Of a DNA stretch of 64,000 bases, positions 27,514 through 38,000 are shown in pieces. The stretch is from positions 682,001 through 746,000 of the forward strand of contig NZ_CP079869.1 of the NCBI RefSeq assembly GCF_025263265.1. Reading direction: 5' to 3'. The notes under the pieces are model-generated. The model did no database searches, was not told the DNA's origin, and was given only the letters and a program-made list of their open reading frames with translations. Position numbers and translations under genes: made by a program. Positions within the stretch are counted from its first letter, which is position 1. The number at the start of each line of letters is the position of its first letter. This stretch comes from Mycobacterium sp. SMC-4 (GTDB lineage: Bacteria; Actinomycetota; Actinomycetes; Mycobacteriales; Mycobacteriaceae).

Positions 27514-28302
27514 GTGACGACCCCGACAACCTGGAGCCTGGACGAGATCCGCGGCGCCCTGGAGCATTGTTATACCGCGATGGAAGCGCTCTGCGCTGAC
27601 CTGCGCGACGACGAATGGCAGGCGCAGTCGCTCTGCCCGGACTGGACCGCCCGCGGCGTGTTCGACCACGTCGTCAGCATCGAGGCGGTCATGGTGGGCT
27701 GGCTGCCCGAGGACGTGACGACGCTGCCCTCGTTCGACCGCGCCACCGAGTTCGTCAACGACGAGACCCCGTATCTGGAGAAGATGCGTGCGGTGTTCGA
27801 CCTGCGCCGCCGCGATCTGGCGGGGCTGTCGGCCGCGGATCTTGAGCGCCCGTCCTGGATGCCCGTGGGACCTGGCACCTACGGCCGGTTCCTGCAGATC
27901 CGCGTCTTCGACATCTGGGTACACGAACGCGACATCACCACCCCACTCGGACGCACGACCGACGACACCGGTGTCGCGGCGGAGATGGCGCTGGCCCAGG
28001 TGGAGAACTCGATCGGCTACATCGTTGGAAAGAAAGTCGGCCTGCCCGAGGGCAAGAGCTTGACGTTCGACCTCACCGGGCCGATTCGCCGTCAGCTGCA
28101 CGTGAAGGTCGACGGCAGGGCCGCGCGGGTCGACCACCTCGACGACCCCGACGTGACGGTGACGACCGATTCGACGACGTTCATCCAACTGGCCTGCGGG
28201 CGCATCGATCCGCAGGCCCAGATCGACTCCGGCGCGATCAGCTGGCAGGGCGACGACGAGCTCGGTGATCGTGCCGCACGCAACCTGAGGTTCACGATGT
28301 GA
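27514..28302 (+). CDS. Mycothiol-dependent maleylpyruvate-isomerase-family protein
   Basis: This 262-aa protein has an N-terminal DinB-like four-helix domain (~10-160, with [14 protein letters not shown] and [11 protein letters not shown]). The metal-binding histidines and acidic residues of mycothiol maleylpyruvate isomerases sit here. An SCP2-like C-terminal domain (~180-260) ends in TFIQLACGR and RNLRFTM. The exact reaction is unknown; most relatives are uncharacterised mycothiol or bacillithiol S-transferase-like proteins. The GTG start has AAGAAGAG upstream. Its stop overlaps the start of the next gene (GTGA), which also belongs to a mycothiol-linked family, and this supports a shared pathway. 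Confidence 0.85.
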   Translation: MTTPTTWSLDEIRGALEHCYTAMEALCADLRDDEWQAQSLCPDWTARGVFDHVVSIEAVMVGWLPEDVTTLPSFDRATEFVNDETPYLEKMRAVFDLRRRDLAGLSAADLERPSWMPVGPGTYGRFLQIRVFDIWVHERDITTPLGRTTDDTGVAAEMALAQVENSIGYIVGKKVGLPEGKSLTFDLTGPIRRQLHVKVDGRAARVDHLDDPDVTVTTDSTTFIQLACGRIDPQAQIDSGAISWQGDDELGDRAARNLRFTM

Positions 28303-28997
28303 CCGAGCACGTGACGTCCGTCGACTTCCACTTCGACGTCATGTGCCCGTTCGCCTATCAGACGTCGCGTTGGATCCGCGCGGTGCGCGAGCTGACCGGG
28401 CTGGAGGTGAACTGGCGGTTCTTCAGTCTCGAGGAGATCAACCGTCAGGAGGGGAAAAAGCACCCGTGGGAGCGGGAGTGGTCCTACGGCTGGTCGATGA
28501 TGCGCATCGCCGCGCTGCTGCGTCGGCAGTCGATGGCCGACGTCGACGCGTGGTACGAGCGCGCGGCGCGGGCGTTGCACGTCGAAGGTCACAAGCCGCA
28601 CGAAAAGGCCGTGGCCCGACATCTTTTGGCAGAATTGGGTTTCGATCCGGGGCTGGTCGACGCAGCCATCGCCGACCCGACGACCGGGGACGAGGTGATG
28701 GCCGACCATCAGCGCGTCGTCGATGCCGGCGGCTACGGGGTGCCGACGCTGTTCTTCCCTGACGGGCAGTGCCTGTTCGGTCCGGTGCTCATCGACCCAC
28801 CGAGCGGTGCGGCGGCGGTGCGGCTGTGGGACGCCGTCGTCGCGTGGACGGAGTTCCCGCATCTCTACGAGTTGCAGCGGCCGAAGACTCCGGCCGACCA
28901 GCAGGCGATCGTCGAGACGTTGCGCCCGTACCTGGAGGCCAGGGACTGGGTGTCGATCAACCGGGGCAAGGTCATCCCGTTCGACAAGTTGCAGTGA
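28299..28997 (+). CDS. DsbA-fold protein of the Rv2466c (mycothiol nitroreductase) family
   Basis: This 232-aa thioredoxin-like protein opens with [19 protein letters not shown], parallel to the family opening DFWFDPLCPWCW. It ends with [13 protein letters not shown] and [12 protein letters not shown], also family hallmarks. Rv2466c reduces substrates with mycothiol using a CPWC site. Here only the first cysteine is kept (CPFA), so a one-cysteine mechanism or altered chemistry is expected. Gly-Val-cisPro-Thr (YGVPTLFF) is present. It is translationally coupled to the mycothiol-type gene upstream by a 4-base overlap. Confidence 0.82.
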   Translation: MTEHVTSVDFHFDVMCPFAYQTSRWIRAVRELTGLEVNWRFFSLEEINRQEGKKHPWEREWSYGWSMMRIAALLRRQSMADVDAWYERAARALHVEGHKPHEKAVARHLLAELGFDPGLVDAAIADPTTGDEVMADHQRVVDAGGYGVPTLFFPDGQCLFGPVLIDPPSGAAAVRLWDAVVAWTEFPHLYELQRPKTPADQQAIVETLRPYLEARDWVSINRGKVIPFDKLQ

Positions 28998-29030
28998 GGC
29001 GCGACATGAGTCCTATTGGTTAGCAAGCGC

Positions 29031-30029
29031 TTACGGTGAAACGAGCGCTCCCACCGCGTCGATGACCGCGCGGTTGAAGGTCGACGGTTCGTCGACGAAC
29101 GGTTCGTGACCGGACTCGTCGAACCAGACCAGTCGCTTGGACGGTGCCGATAATGCATCGAAGTAGGCGACGCTGGTGTCGGGTGGCACCCAGTGATCGC
29201 GTCGCCCGAGCAGGAATATCACCGGCATGCGCAATGCGGGGACGGTGCTGAGGAGGTTCAACGCGGAGGCTTCGCGCCACATCGCGTCCATGGTGAACCG
29301 GAAGCCGCGGATCTCGTTGACCAGGTCCAGCGGCGAGGATTCCCGGCCGCCGCCGAGCACCGCCCCACGCAACTTCCACAACGATCGGGGTGAGAGTTGG
29401 CCGTCGAGGCGCTGCAGCCAGGTGCGCTCGGAGAACACACTGTGCGCCGGGTACGGCGGCGGACCGATAGCGCGCAACGCCTTCAGCGCCCTGCCGTGGC
29501 CGCGCCGCTCGGCCGCGTTGAGCGCGCAGGCGTACGACGCGGACTCCGCAGCCGCCGCGTCGCCGATCTGGGCGGTGCCGAGATAGGCCGCGACCCGTTC
29601 GGGGTGCCGATCGGCATAGAGCACGCCGAGCAGGGATCCCCACGAGTGTCCGTGCAGCACCACCCGTTCTTGGCCGACGCGGGCGCAGACCGTGGTGACC
29701 AGTTCGTCGAGGTCGGTGAGGAACTGTTCGACGGTCATCGAGGACCGCGGGATGCCCCGGTGGAACGACTTGCCGGCGCCGCGCTGGTCCCAGTAGGCGA
29801 CGGTGAACCGATCCTCCAGCTCAGCGTTGAAATGTCGTAGCAGGCGCGTTTCGCTGAACCCCGGTCCACCGTGCAGATGGATCAGCGGCGGGTTGGCCAG
29901 GTCGCGGCCGCGGATCAGCACCCACTGGTCAACCCCGCCGAGTCGGCAGTAGCCCACCTCCGCGATGCTCTCGGGGATGGCGGCGCCGGCCGCCGTGCGG
30001 AAGGGTCTGGTCAGGCCCGGACGTCTCAT
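29031..30029 (-). CDS. Alpha/beta hydrolase, proline-iminopeptidase-like
   Basis: This protein of about 332 aa has the oxyanion loop LHGGPGFSE (~52-60), YWDQRGAGKS, the nucleophile elbow GHSWGS (~127-132) and a late ESGHEPFV with the catalytic histidine. These fit the S33 prolyl-aminopeptidase branch, though many members are esterases. There is no clear signal peptide. ATG 30029 is used; an in-frame TTG at 30038 is possible. It is convergent with the DsbA-fold gene and divergent from the DUF1206 gene. Confidence 0.83.
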   Translation of the reverse strand: MRRPGLTRPFRTAAGAAIPESIAEVGYCRLGGVDQWVLIRGRDLANPPLIHLHGGPGFSETRLLRHFNAELEDRFTVAYWDQRGAGKSFHRGIPRSSMTVEQFLTDLDELVTTVCARVGQERVVLHGHSWGSLLGVLYADRHPERVAAYLGTAQIGDAAAAESASYACALNAAERRGHGRALKALRAIGPPPYPAHSVFSERTWLQRLDGQLSPRSLWKLRGAVLGGGRESSPLDLVNEIRGFRFTMDAMWREASALNLLSTVPALRMPVIFLLGRRDHWVPPDTSVAYFDALSAPSKRLVWFDESGHEPFVDEPSTFNRAVIDAVGALVSP

Positions 30030-30156
30030 ACCTGTCAAGGTGGCCGACGACGCGTCGGCCCCCTAGAGGCGAAGGGCCCTGATGTCGGGGCCGGCGTCGT
30101 TTCGCCGACCAAAGCCTCGGGTAGCCGTGTCCGGTGTTGCGGCAGGGCAGAGGACC

Positions 30157-30966
30157 ATGAGCTTCAAGGGCGCGGTGAACCGAGCCACCGGGAGCCGCAC
30201 TGTGGAATGGATCGCCCGGGCCGGCTATCCGGTCAGCGGGTTGCTGCACCTGCTCATCGCCTACATCATCCTGCGCATCGCATTCGGCTCGCCGGGCAAC
30301 GCCGACCAGACGGGCGCGCTGGCGACGCTGGCCGACCAGCGCGGTGGCGCGACATCGTTGTGGGTGGTCGCGTTCGGACTGTGCGCGCTGGCCGCCTGGC
30401 GGCTCGCCGAGACGGTGCTGGGCCTGCACCCCGGGGAACACAGCTTCGCCCACATGCGGGAGTCCCCGCTTGTCAACCGGCTCAAGGCATTCGGATTGGC
30501 GCTGGTGTATCTCGGGCTGGCGTTCGCCGCCGTGCAGTTCGCGCTGGGCGTCGGCCGGCAGGGCAGCGAGCGGGCCGAAGGGCTCAGCGCCCGGCTGATG
30601 CAGTCTGACGGCGGCACGGCCGTGCTGGTGGCGGTAGGCGCCGCGATCGCGGCGTTCGGCGCCTACTTCGTCTACAAGGGCGCCTCGAAGAAGTTCCTGG
30701 GGGATCTCACCGTCCCGGGCGGGCCGCTGATCTTGGTGCTCGGGGTGTTCGGCCATATCGGCGAGGGGGTGGTGTTGTTCGCCGCCGGGGTGTCGGTCAT
30801 CGGCGCGTCGTTTCTGCACGACCCGACGCGGGCGCGGGGGTTGGACGCCGCGGTCGAGGCGATCGGTCAGGCGCAGTTCGGGCAGGCGCTGCTGGTGGCC
30901 GCCGCCGCGGGCTTCGCGGCCTATGGCCTGTATAGCTTTGCGCTGACCCGCTATTCGCGAATGTGA
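30157..30966 (+). CDS. DUF1206 membrane protein
   Basis: This protein of about 269 aa has six predicted membrane helices arranged as three similar two-helix units (GYPVSGLLHLLIAYIIL, AFGLALVYLGLAFAAVQF, VFGHIGEGVVLFAAG). This is the DUF1206 layout. It has a short hydrophilic N-terminus and ends in SFALTRYSRM. ATG 30157 has an AGAGG site just upstream. No function is established for the family; actinobacterial members are often stress-induced. Confidence 0.88.
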   Translation: MSFKGAVNRATGSRTVEWIARAGYPVSGLLHLLIAYIILRIAFGSPGNADQTGALATLADQRGGATSLWVVAFGLCALAAWRLAETVLGLHPGEHSFAHMRESPLVNRLKAFGLALVYLGLAFAAVQFALGVGRQGSERAEGLSARLMQSDGGTAVLVAVGAAIAAFGAYFVYKGASKKFLGDLTVPGGPLILVLGVFGHIGEGVVLFAAGVSVIGASFLHDPTRARGLDAAVEAIGQAQFGQALLVAAAAGFAAYGLYSFALTRYSRM

Positions 30967-30973
30967 CGGCCGA

Positions 30974-31396
30974 TCAGCATGGTGCCTTGATCTCGAACGG
31001 CATCGGCCGCGACTGGCCCGGGGTGGTGCCGTCGCTGCCGACAACGGTGCCGGTGATGGTGTAGACGTCACCGTCGGTGACCGTGGCGACGGCGTCGCCG
31101 TTGGTGCTGTCGGCGACGCCGTGGTGGTCTTCGATGCCTTGCATGGTGACGGCGGTGACGACCGGTCGCTCACCGCCCAGCTCGACGAACGCCTGAGCCC
31201 GGCCTTGGTTGCCTCTGGCGTCGATGGTCAGCAGCCAGCCGTTCTGGGTGCACAGCACCGACTGCGTGGTCTGCGAGCGGCCGTCGATGCGCAGGTGGCC
31301 GGACTGGGCCGGGGGCTCGGTCGATGCCGTACCGGTCAGGCCGCAGCCGGCGGCCAGGGTCGCGGCGGCCAGGATCGGGATTAAACGTGTGTTCAT
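30974..31396 (-). CDS. LpqH (19-kDa antigen)-like lipoprotein
   Basis: This 140-aa protein has a lipoprotein signal MNTRLIPILAAATLAAGCG, with the lipobox Leu-Ala-Ala-Gly-Cys at residues ~14-18. The mature part (HLRIDGRSQ, VLCTQNGWLLTIDARG... FEIKAPC) matches the 19-kDa lipoprotein family, which has a paired-cysteine beta fold on the outer face of the membrane. ATG 31396 overlaps the TGA of the upstream hydrolase gene by 4 bases, so the two are probably coupled. The ligand is unknown. Confidence 0.88.
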   Translation of the reverse strand: MNTRLIPILAAATLAAGCGLTGTASTEPPAQSGHLRIDGRSQTTQSVLCTQNGWLLTIDARGNQGRAQAFVELGGERPVVTAVTMQGIEDHHGVADSTNGDAVATVTDGDVYTITGTVVGSDGTTPGQSRPMPFEIKAPC

Positions 31397-32310
31397 AGGT
31401 GTGCCCTCAGGAAGGTGAGTACTTCGTCGGCGGTGGCGAAGCCACCGAGGTGGCTTTCTTCGGGACGGAGCAGAAGTTCGGCGTCGGGCAGGCGATCGAC
31501 GGCGGCTTGGGCGCAGTGCAGCGGCACGATGTTGTCGGCGTCGCCGTGCCACCAGCGGACCGGGGCGGCGACGTCGGCCAGCCGGAATCCCCAGTCACGG
31601 CCGAAGAGGCGTGCGTCGTCGATGATGGCCTGGAAGCCGCCCTTGGACACCAGCACCAGGTCGTCGACGAACATGGCCTCCATCTCGGGGTCGTGCAGGA
31701 CGCGGCGGTCACCTTCGGGGACGATACCGGCGTAGGCCCGGCAGGCGTAGTGGGCCAGCGGGATGATCGGCAGGATAAGGGCATTGGTGGTCTGCGCCAG
31801 GGGCTGGCGGAGCGCGTGCAGCAGCGGGGCGAAGCGGCGCGCCAGGTCGATGACGCCGGACGCCAGCGCGTCGGGGCCGACGGACGGGACGACGCCGCCG
31901 AGTACGGCGACGGCTTTGACTCTCGTGGCCAGCGGCGGGACGGCAGCACAGGCCAGCGCGTAGGGACCCCCGCCAGACAGGCCCGCCACCGCGAGGTGCT
32001 CGGCGCCGAGCGCGTCGGCGACGTGGGCGACGTCGTGGGCCCAGTCGGCGATCGACGCGTAGGGGTGCGGGTCGGACAGTCCGCTGCCGGGGCGGCCGAC
32101 CACCACGACGCGCAGGCCGAGTTTCTCGGCGGCGCGGCGGCCCAACAGCGGGAACTGGCGGCGTCCGCCCGGCGTGCCGTGAAACCACAGCACCGGGTCA
32201 CCGGTGGGGTCGCCGAACTCGGCGAAGCCGAGACGACGGCCGGAGGGCAGATAGAAGCGCCCCTCGGCCCGTGGCTTCTCGGTGCGAGGGACGGCGATCG
32301 GGTGCCGCAT
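31393..32310 (-). CDS. Alpha/beta hydrolase
   Basis: This protein of about 305 aa has the oxyanion loop WFHGTPGGRRQFP, the nucleophile elbow GLSGGGPYALA, WWHGDADNIVP (acid region) and EESHLGGF with the catalytic histidine. These make a complete triad of the epoxide-hydrolase/esterase type. ATG 32310 (MRHPIAVPRTEK) is used; GTG 32322 would add four residues, and neither has a strong ribosome site. It lies 65 bases after the PBP gene and is coupled to the lipoprotein gene downstream. Confidence 0.83.
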   Translation of the reverse strand: MRHPIAVPRTEKPRAEGRFYLPSGRRLGFAEFGDPTGDPVLWFHGTPGGRRQFPLLGRRAAEKLGLRVVVVGRPGSGLSDPHPYASIADWAHDVAHVADALGAEHLAVAGLSGGGPYALACAAVPPLATRVKAVAVLGGVVPSVGPDALASGVIDLARRFAPLLHALRQPLAQTTNALILPIIPLAHYACRAYAGIVPEGDRRVLHDPEMEAMFVDDLVLVSKGGFQAIIDDARLFGRDWGFRLADVAAPVRWWHGDADNIVPLHCAQAAVDRLPDAELLLRPEESHLGGFATADEVLTFLRAHL

Positions 32311-32375
32311 GGGGTTTGCCACTGTGGTGAGGGTAGGGCGGGGGTGGGTGGCTGCGTGGGGGTTTGGCGGGACCG

Positions 32376-34847
32376 TCACGCCGGCGGGGGCGGAGGAGGG
32401 GGGGGTGGTGGCGGTGGGGGTGCCCACGGCAGCACGATGGGCGGCAGGCCGGGGATCTGGATGACGTTGGGCGGCGGCGGGGGCGGTGGTGCGTCCGGGG
32501 GTGGAGGGGGCGGCGGCGCGTCGGGCGGGGGTGGCTGATACACCGGCGCCGGGGCGATCCCGGTGCTGGTGAGGATCGTGACGATCGACCCGGGAATCGT
32601 CCTTCCGCGCGGTGTGGTGCCGATGACGGCGCCCCGCGCAGCGCCGCTGTTCACCGCGGTCGGTTCCGGGGCGACCTGGAAACCGGCGTCGGCCAACTTC
32701 TTTCGGGCCGCGTCGAGTTTCATCCCGGCCACGCCGGGCACCTCGCTGCCGGGTCCGCCCTCGACGTAGCGCGGATCGGTGGGCGGCATGGCCACCGGGC
32801 CGAAGTCCCCGGCGATCGGGTCCATCGCCAGATACCAGGTGCGGGCGGGTTCAGTCCCGCCGTAGACGTTTCCGCTGCTGCACTTGCGCAGTGGATAGGA
32901 GCACAGGCCCGAGGGGGCCGGGGAGTCGTCGAACACGTAGTTCGCCGCGGCATAGCGATTGGTGAACCCCAGGAAGCCCGACGAGCGGTGCGACTCGGTG
33001 GTGCCGGTCTTTCCCGCCATCGGCAGGTCCCAGCCGACCGATCCTGCTGCCCCGGTGGCGGTGCCGCCGGTGTGGTCCTTGCCCAGCGCGTTGGTCAGCG
33101 TGTTGGCCAGCCCCTCGGGCACGACCTGCTCGCAGGCCTGGGTCTGCAGCGGGACCTCGGCGCCGTGGCGATCGAACACCGCGTCGATCGGGTTCGGTGG
33201 GCACCAGACACCACCCGATGCGAGAGTTGCTCCCACATTGGACAATTCGAGCGCGTTGAGTTCCAACGGACCCAGCGTGAAAGACCCGAGGTTCTGGCGT
33301 TTGACGAAGTCGGCGAGGCTCTCGTTGGACTCGGGGTCGTAGTCGCGGGCGGTGCCCGGCTCGGCGTAGGACCGCAGTCCCAGCCGCACCGCCATGTCCA
33401 CCGCGCGGGGCACCCCGATCTGGGCGATCAGCTTCGCGAACGCGGTGTTGGGTGACTTGGCCAGCGCGTCGGTGACGTTCATCTGGCCGGCGAACCCGGC
33501 GACGTTGCGCACACACCAGGTCTTGGCTGGGCAGCTTGGGTCGGCGCTGTCACCCAGGCCGGTGGCCTGGAAGGTCTGGGGGACATCAAGGGTGGCGTTG
33601 ATGCCCAGGCCCATCTCCAGCGCGGCGGCGGTGGTGAAGATCTTGAAGATGGAGCCGGCGCCGTCACCGACGAGGGAGAACGGTTGCGGTTGCACTGTCT
33701 GGCCGGCGGACAGGTTCAGGCCATAAGTGCGGTTGTCGGCCATCGCGACGACGTCGTGGCGCTCCTTGCCCGGGGTGATCACGCTCATCACGCTGGCCAC
33801 GCCGACGGCGGTGGGGGCGGCGAGCTCGTCCACCGCCCTCTTGACGGAGCGCTGCACCTTGGGGTCGAGGGTGGTGCGGATCAGGAAGCCGTTGCGGGCC
33901 ACGTCCTGCTTACTCAGTCCGGCACGGGTCAGGTACTGCAGCGCGTAGTCGCAGAAGAAGGCGCGATCACCGGCGGCAATGCAGCCTTGCGGCAGCGGGT
34001 TGGGTCGACGCAGCACACCCAGCGGCGTGGCCTTGGCGGCGCGCAGTTCGTCAGCGTGGGCGGGCAGGTTCTCGATCATGGTGTTGAGCACCAGGTTTCG
34101 CCGCTGCAGCGCCGCGTCGGGGTTGGTGTAGGGGTCCAGCGACGTGGGGGAGCGCACCAGCCCGGCCAGCAGTGCAGCCTGCTGCCAGTTCAGGTCGGCG
34201 GCGTTGACGCCGAAGTAGGTGCGCGCGGCGTCCTGCACCCCGTAGGCGCCATTGCCGAACGACACCAGGTTCAGGTAGCGGGCCAGGATCTCCGACTTGG
34301 GCAGCGCCGCGTCCAGCGCCAATGCAGCCCGGATCTCACGCAGCTTGCGCGCCGGGGTGAGCTCGACGGCGGCGCGGCGCTCGGCGTTGGTCTGCGCGGT
34401 CACCAGCAGGTTGAAGTTCTTGGCGTACTGCTGCTCGATGGTGGAGCCGCCGCGGGTGGACAGGTCGCCGCGCAGATAGCCGCTCAGGCCGGTCAGGGTG
34501 CCTTGCCAGTCGACGCCGTTGTGTTCGGTGAAGCGTTTGTCCTCGATCGCGACGACGGCCAGCTTTATCGTGTTGGCGATGCGATTGCTGGGGACCTCCC
34601 AGCGGCGCTGCTCGTAGATCCACGCGATCGGAGTTCCCTCGGCGTCGACCATGGTGGAGACAAGCGGGGCTTCACCGGCGATGAGTTGCGTGGATTCCGC
34701 ACTGGCAGAGTCGGATATGCCCATCAGCGTGGCACCGACACCGCCGGCCACCGGAAACATCAGCGCGGCCACCAGCATCCCCGCTGCCAGGCAACACCCT
34801 GCCAGCTTCGCGATCGTCTGCCACGCTGCCCGACCGCTGTCGCGCAT
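32376..34847 (-). CDS. Bifunctional class A penicillin-binding protein, PonA2-like with PASTA domain
   Basis: This 823-aa protein has an N-terminal membrane anchor (~12-40) and then a GT51 glycosyltransferase with EDKRFTEHNGVDWQG (Glu ~99) and GGSTIEQQYAKN. The transpeptidase domain has SIFK (Ser ~400), SPN (~465) and KTGTT (~612). One PASTA repeat lies at ~700-765 and an extreme polyproline tail closes the protein. It polymerises and crosslinks peptidoglycan outside the membrane. PASTA plus this layout fits PonA2; because whiB4 and the other usual PonA2 neighbours are absent, a PonA3-type paralogue is equally possible. ATG 34847 starts the gene. The following 219 bases up to 35066 separate it from the divergent defence operon. 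Confidence 0.92.
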   Translation of the reverse strand: MRDSGRAAWQTIAKLAGCCLAAGMLVAALMFPVAGGVGATLMGISDSASAESTQLIAGEAPLVSTMVDAEGTPIAWIYEQRRWEVPSNRIANTIKLAVVAIEDKRFTEHNGVDWQGTLTGLSGYLRGDLSTRGGSTIEQQYAKNFNLLVTAQTNAERRAAVELTPARKLREIRAALALDAALPKSEILARYLNLVSFGNGAYGVQDAARTYFGVNAADLNWQQAALLAGLVRSPTSLDPYTNPDAALQRRNLVLNTMIENLPAHADELRAAKATPLGVLRRPNPLPQGCIAAGDRAFFCDYALQYLTRAGLSKQDVARNGFLIRTTLDPKVQRSVKRAVDELAAPTAVGVASVMSVITPGKERHDVVAMADNRTYGLNLSAGQTVQPQPFSLVGDGAGSIFKIFTTAAALEMGLGINATLDVPQTFQATGLGDSADPSCPAKTWCVRNVAGFAGQMNVTDALAKSPNTAFAKLIAQIGVPRAVDMAVRLGLRSYAEPGTARDYDPESNESLADFVKRQNLGSFTLGPLELNALELSNVGATLASGGVWCPPNPIDAVFDRHGAEVPLQTQACEQVVPEGLANTLTNALGKDHTGGTATGAAGSVGWDLPMAGKTGTTESHRSSGFLGFTNRYAAANYVFDDSPAPSGLCSYPLRKCSSGNVYGGTEPARTWYLAMDPIAGDFGPVAMPPTDPRYVEGGPGSEVPGVAGMKLDAARKKLADAGFQVAPEPTAVNSGAARGAVIGTTPRGRTIPGSIVTILTSTGIAPAPVYQPPPPDAPPPPPPPDAPPPPPPPNVIQIPGLPPIVLPWAPPPPPPPPPPPPPA

Positions 34848-35066
34848 GGGGTCAGCCTAGACAGGGGTGGGGTGGTGGCGGAGTGGATCGGGCGGGAGGG
34901 TGAGTGACGAGCGAGGTCCACAAGTCGAAGTGGTGGGCGGTCGAAAGAGTCTTCGTCCAGCAGCTCGTTGTGCACCAATCTCGCAGAATCTGTCGGTGAG
35001 CTCACCTAAGCTTTGCACCGAACCGATGGCAAAGCCGTCAGCACGCGTTATTCGTCCCGGGGGGAT

Positions 35067-38000
35067 ATGTCCGACACCGCCATCTGGCCCGCTCGCGTTA
35101 TCGAGCGACACGGCCTCCGCATCGACGTGCACGCGCAACCTGCTGTGAACCTGGCTCTGGTCCATAATCGGGTGCCGCTGGTCACCGAAATCGCGGTGAC
35201 GAACGAATCCGATCTGCCTCTTTCCGGGCTCCACTTGTCCGTTCGCCTACACGGCAGCGCCGGAGAACTGGCGCCCGAGTGGTCTCGGTCTCTGTCCGAT
35301 GACTTGCCACCTGGACGCACTCACGTGTGGAACGACCTGGGCGACGTCATCCCCGATGTTGGGCACCTGAAGCTTCTCAACGAGAGCTATCCCGGCGCCA
35401 TCGTCGTGTCGGCGGAACAACGGTTCAAGGACGACGTCGTTCATCGAATTCCGGTCCAAGTTCTCGCCCACAACGAGTGGTTTAACGCGCCGGTGTTCTA
35501 TGACTCGCTGGCCGCTTTTGTTCAACCGAACACGCGAGCGGTCAGAAAGATCCTGGACGAGGCGTCGGAAATCCTGCAACAGCAGACGTCGAGCCCGTCC
35601 TTAGACGCATATCAGCGAGGGCCTGAGCGAGCTGCGCTCATCGCCGCGGCCGTCTACGAGGCACTCCGTGCTCGCGGCATCCGATACATCTCGCCCCCGG
35701 CGTCATTCGAAGACACGGGACAAAAGGTCCGGACCACCGCGCAAGTTCTCGACGAGCGCTTCGGCACCTGCGTCGATCTTGCCGTCACGTACGCGGCCTG
35801 CATCGAACAAACGGGGTTGCATCCGCTGATATGGCTCGTCGACGGGCACGCGTTCACCGGGTTCATGTTGCACGAGGAGTCGCTGGCGCACACCTCGCTC
35901 ACCGAGACCAACACCATGGTGAACCTCTTCGAATCGCATCGGGCAATCGCGCTTGAGGCGCTCTTCTACGAACAGGGCCCGGAGGGCTCCTTCCGAGGCG
36001 CAGTTGAGGCTGCGCGCCGCCATTTCGCGAACCCGGCCACCCTTCGCGCCGTCATCGACGTATCGACTGCGCGCCGCGACGGCGTCCGCCCGTTACCGAC
36101 GGCGTTCGACGACACACCCGAGAAAGAGGAAGTCGAGCAGACGGCACCCACTACCGCGCTGCTCGACCTTCCGCCTGAGCTCAAGGGACGTGCGACCGGT
36201 GACGCCGTCCTCGACATCGCCGACACGTCGCCGGCGCGTGTCAAGAAGTGGAAACGGTCGCTGCTCGACCTCAGTACGCGAAATCGCCTGCTGAATCTTC
36301 GCCAGTCAGCGCAGGTCGTCGACCTCGTGGTCCCGGCGCAGGGGCTGGCGATGCTCGACGATCTGGTCCACGACGGTAAGCGCGTTGCGCTCGCGGCGCA
36401 CAACGACCTCAGCTCGATCTACCGGCTGCAGGGCGCTCGAACCGCCCAGGACATTGATCCCGCCTCGCTGCTGGAGACGCTGCAGAAGGAAAAGACTGCC
36501 TTCGTTGCGGTCGGCGAGGAGGCGTACGCGCGACGTTTCAAGCGACTGCAACGTGACGCGAGGACGCTGCTCGAGGAAACCGGAGCGTCGAACCTGTACC
36601 TGGCGTTCGGGTCGCTCGTCCACACCACGTCGACGGGCGCCGAGGCGCGGGCACCCCTGTTCCTGCTTCCCGTCCAGCTAGTGGGCGGTACCGGAAACAG
36701 TGCGTTTGAGATTCTCATCGACTCGACGAACGTAGCCACTTCGAACCATTGCCTTGTCGAGTGGTTGCGCCTCAAACACAACGTCAGCATCCCTGCACTC
36801 AGTAGTCCGCCGCTCGACGATTCCGGGATCGATATCGACGCAGCACTGGTAGCCATTCGCACCGGACTGGTCGAGAACCGCCTCCCCTTCCGGATCGACG
36901 AGACAGCTGTTCTCGCGATCTGTCAGTTCGGCACGTTCGGCATGTGGAAGGACCTCAGCGACGCCTGGGACATCCTGAGCCAGAGCCCGCTGGTTGATCA
37001 TCTCACGCATCGTCCGGGCGAAAGCTTCGTCGACGGAGCCGCTGACGCTGTCGATCTCGACGGTGTCGAAGTCGACGAGACCGCTGAGCCGACGCCCATA
37101 CACGCGGACGGGTCTCAGCTGCGTGCCGTCGAATTATCTGCGCAAGGGCGCACATTCGTCCTTGAGGGCCCTCCTGGTACCGGAAAATCGCAAACCATCA
37201 CCAACCTGATCGCTCGCAACCTCTCCGCCGGTCGGTCCGTCCTCTTCGTCGCCGAGAAGCAAGCCGCTCTCGAGGTGGTCAAGAAGCGCCTCGACGCGAT
37301 CGGGCTGAAGCCGTTTACCCTCGATCTCCACGGAAGGAATCAAAGCGTCGTCGAGGTTCGCAACCAGCTTCGCGAATCGATCGAGTTTCGCGCCGACTAC
37401 AACGAGCGTGTCTGGGATGCCCGGCTTGCCGAATTTCGCTCCAAGCATGCCCCGCTGGCTGAGTATCCCGAGCGGATTCACTCTCGAAACGTGCTCGGTG
37501 ACTCGCTGTGGACCGCGTGCGAGACGGTACTCTCGCTCGGCAGCGGTTCGACCGCCCTCATTTCCGACGCGCATCCTGCCGTTACGACTCCCGAACAGTT
37601 CACCGCGAATTGCGATGCGCTGCGTCTGTTCACCCGCACCGTGCGACCGGGAGACTGCCGGCCCAACAACCCGTGGAGCTTGGCCGGCGATCCGCAGGAC
37701 GATGACTCGATCCGAGTCGCCGCCCGCGAGCTCGACGCGGCATTCGCAGCGTTGCAGTCGAACGCGACGGCGCTTGACGTGTTAACAAGTTGTGGCTCAG
37801 CAGAAGACGTCACACCACTGCTTGAGCGCGCAACCCGCGAGCTCACTGCTCCTTCGGTACCCAACGAAGAGTGGCGTCAATTCGCAACGGCCGACTGGGA
37901 GAGATTCGTTGCGGGGGTGCTGACTCAGACATCACAGCTGCAGGCGACGTGGGCCGGATTGATTTCGACGTTCAATCCAGTTTTTCTCGCCCGTGGTGAC

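Noticed and set aside
31399..32538. Gly-rich plus-strand frame of 379 codons
   Set aside because: Mirror of the hydrolase and polyproline coding on the minus strand; it has no start signal or family features.
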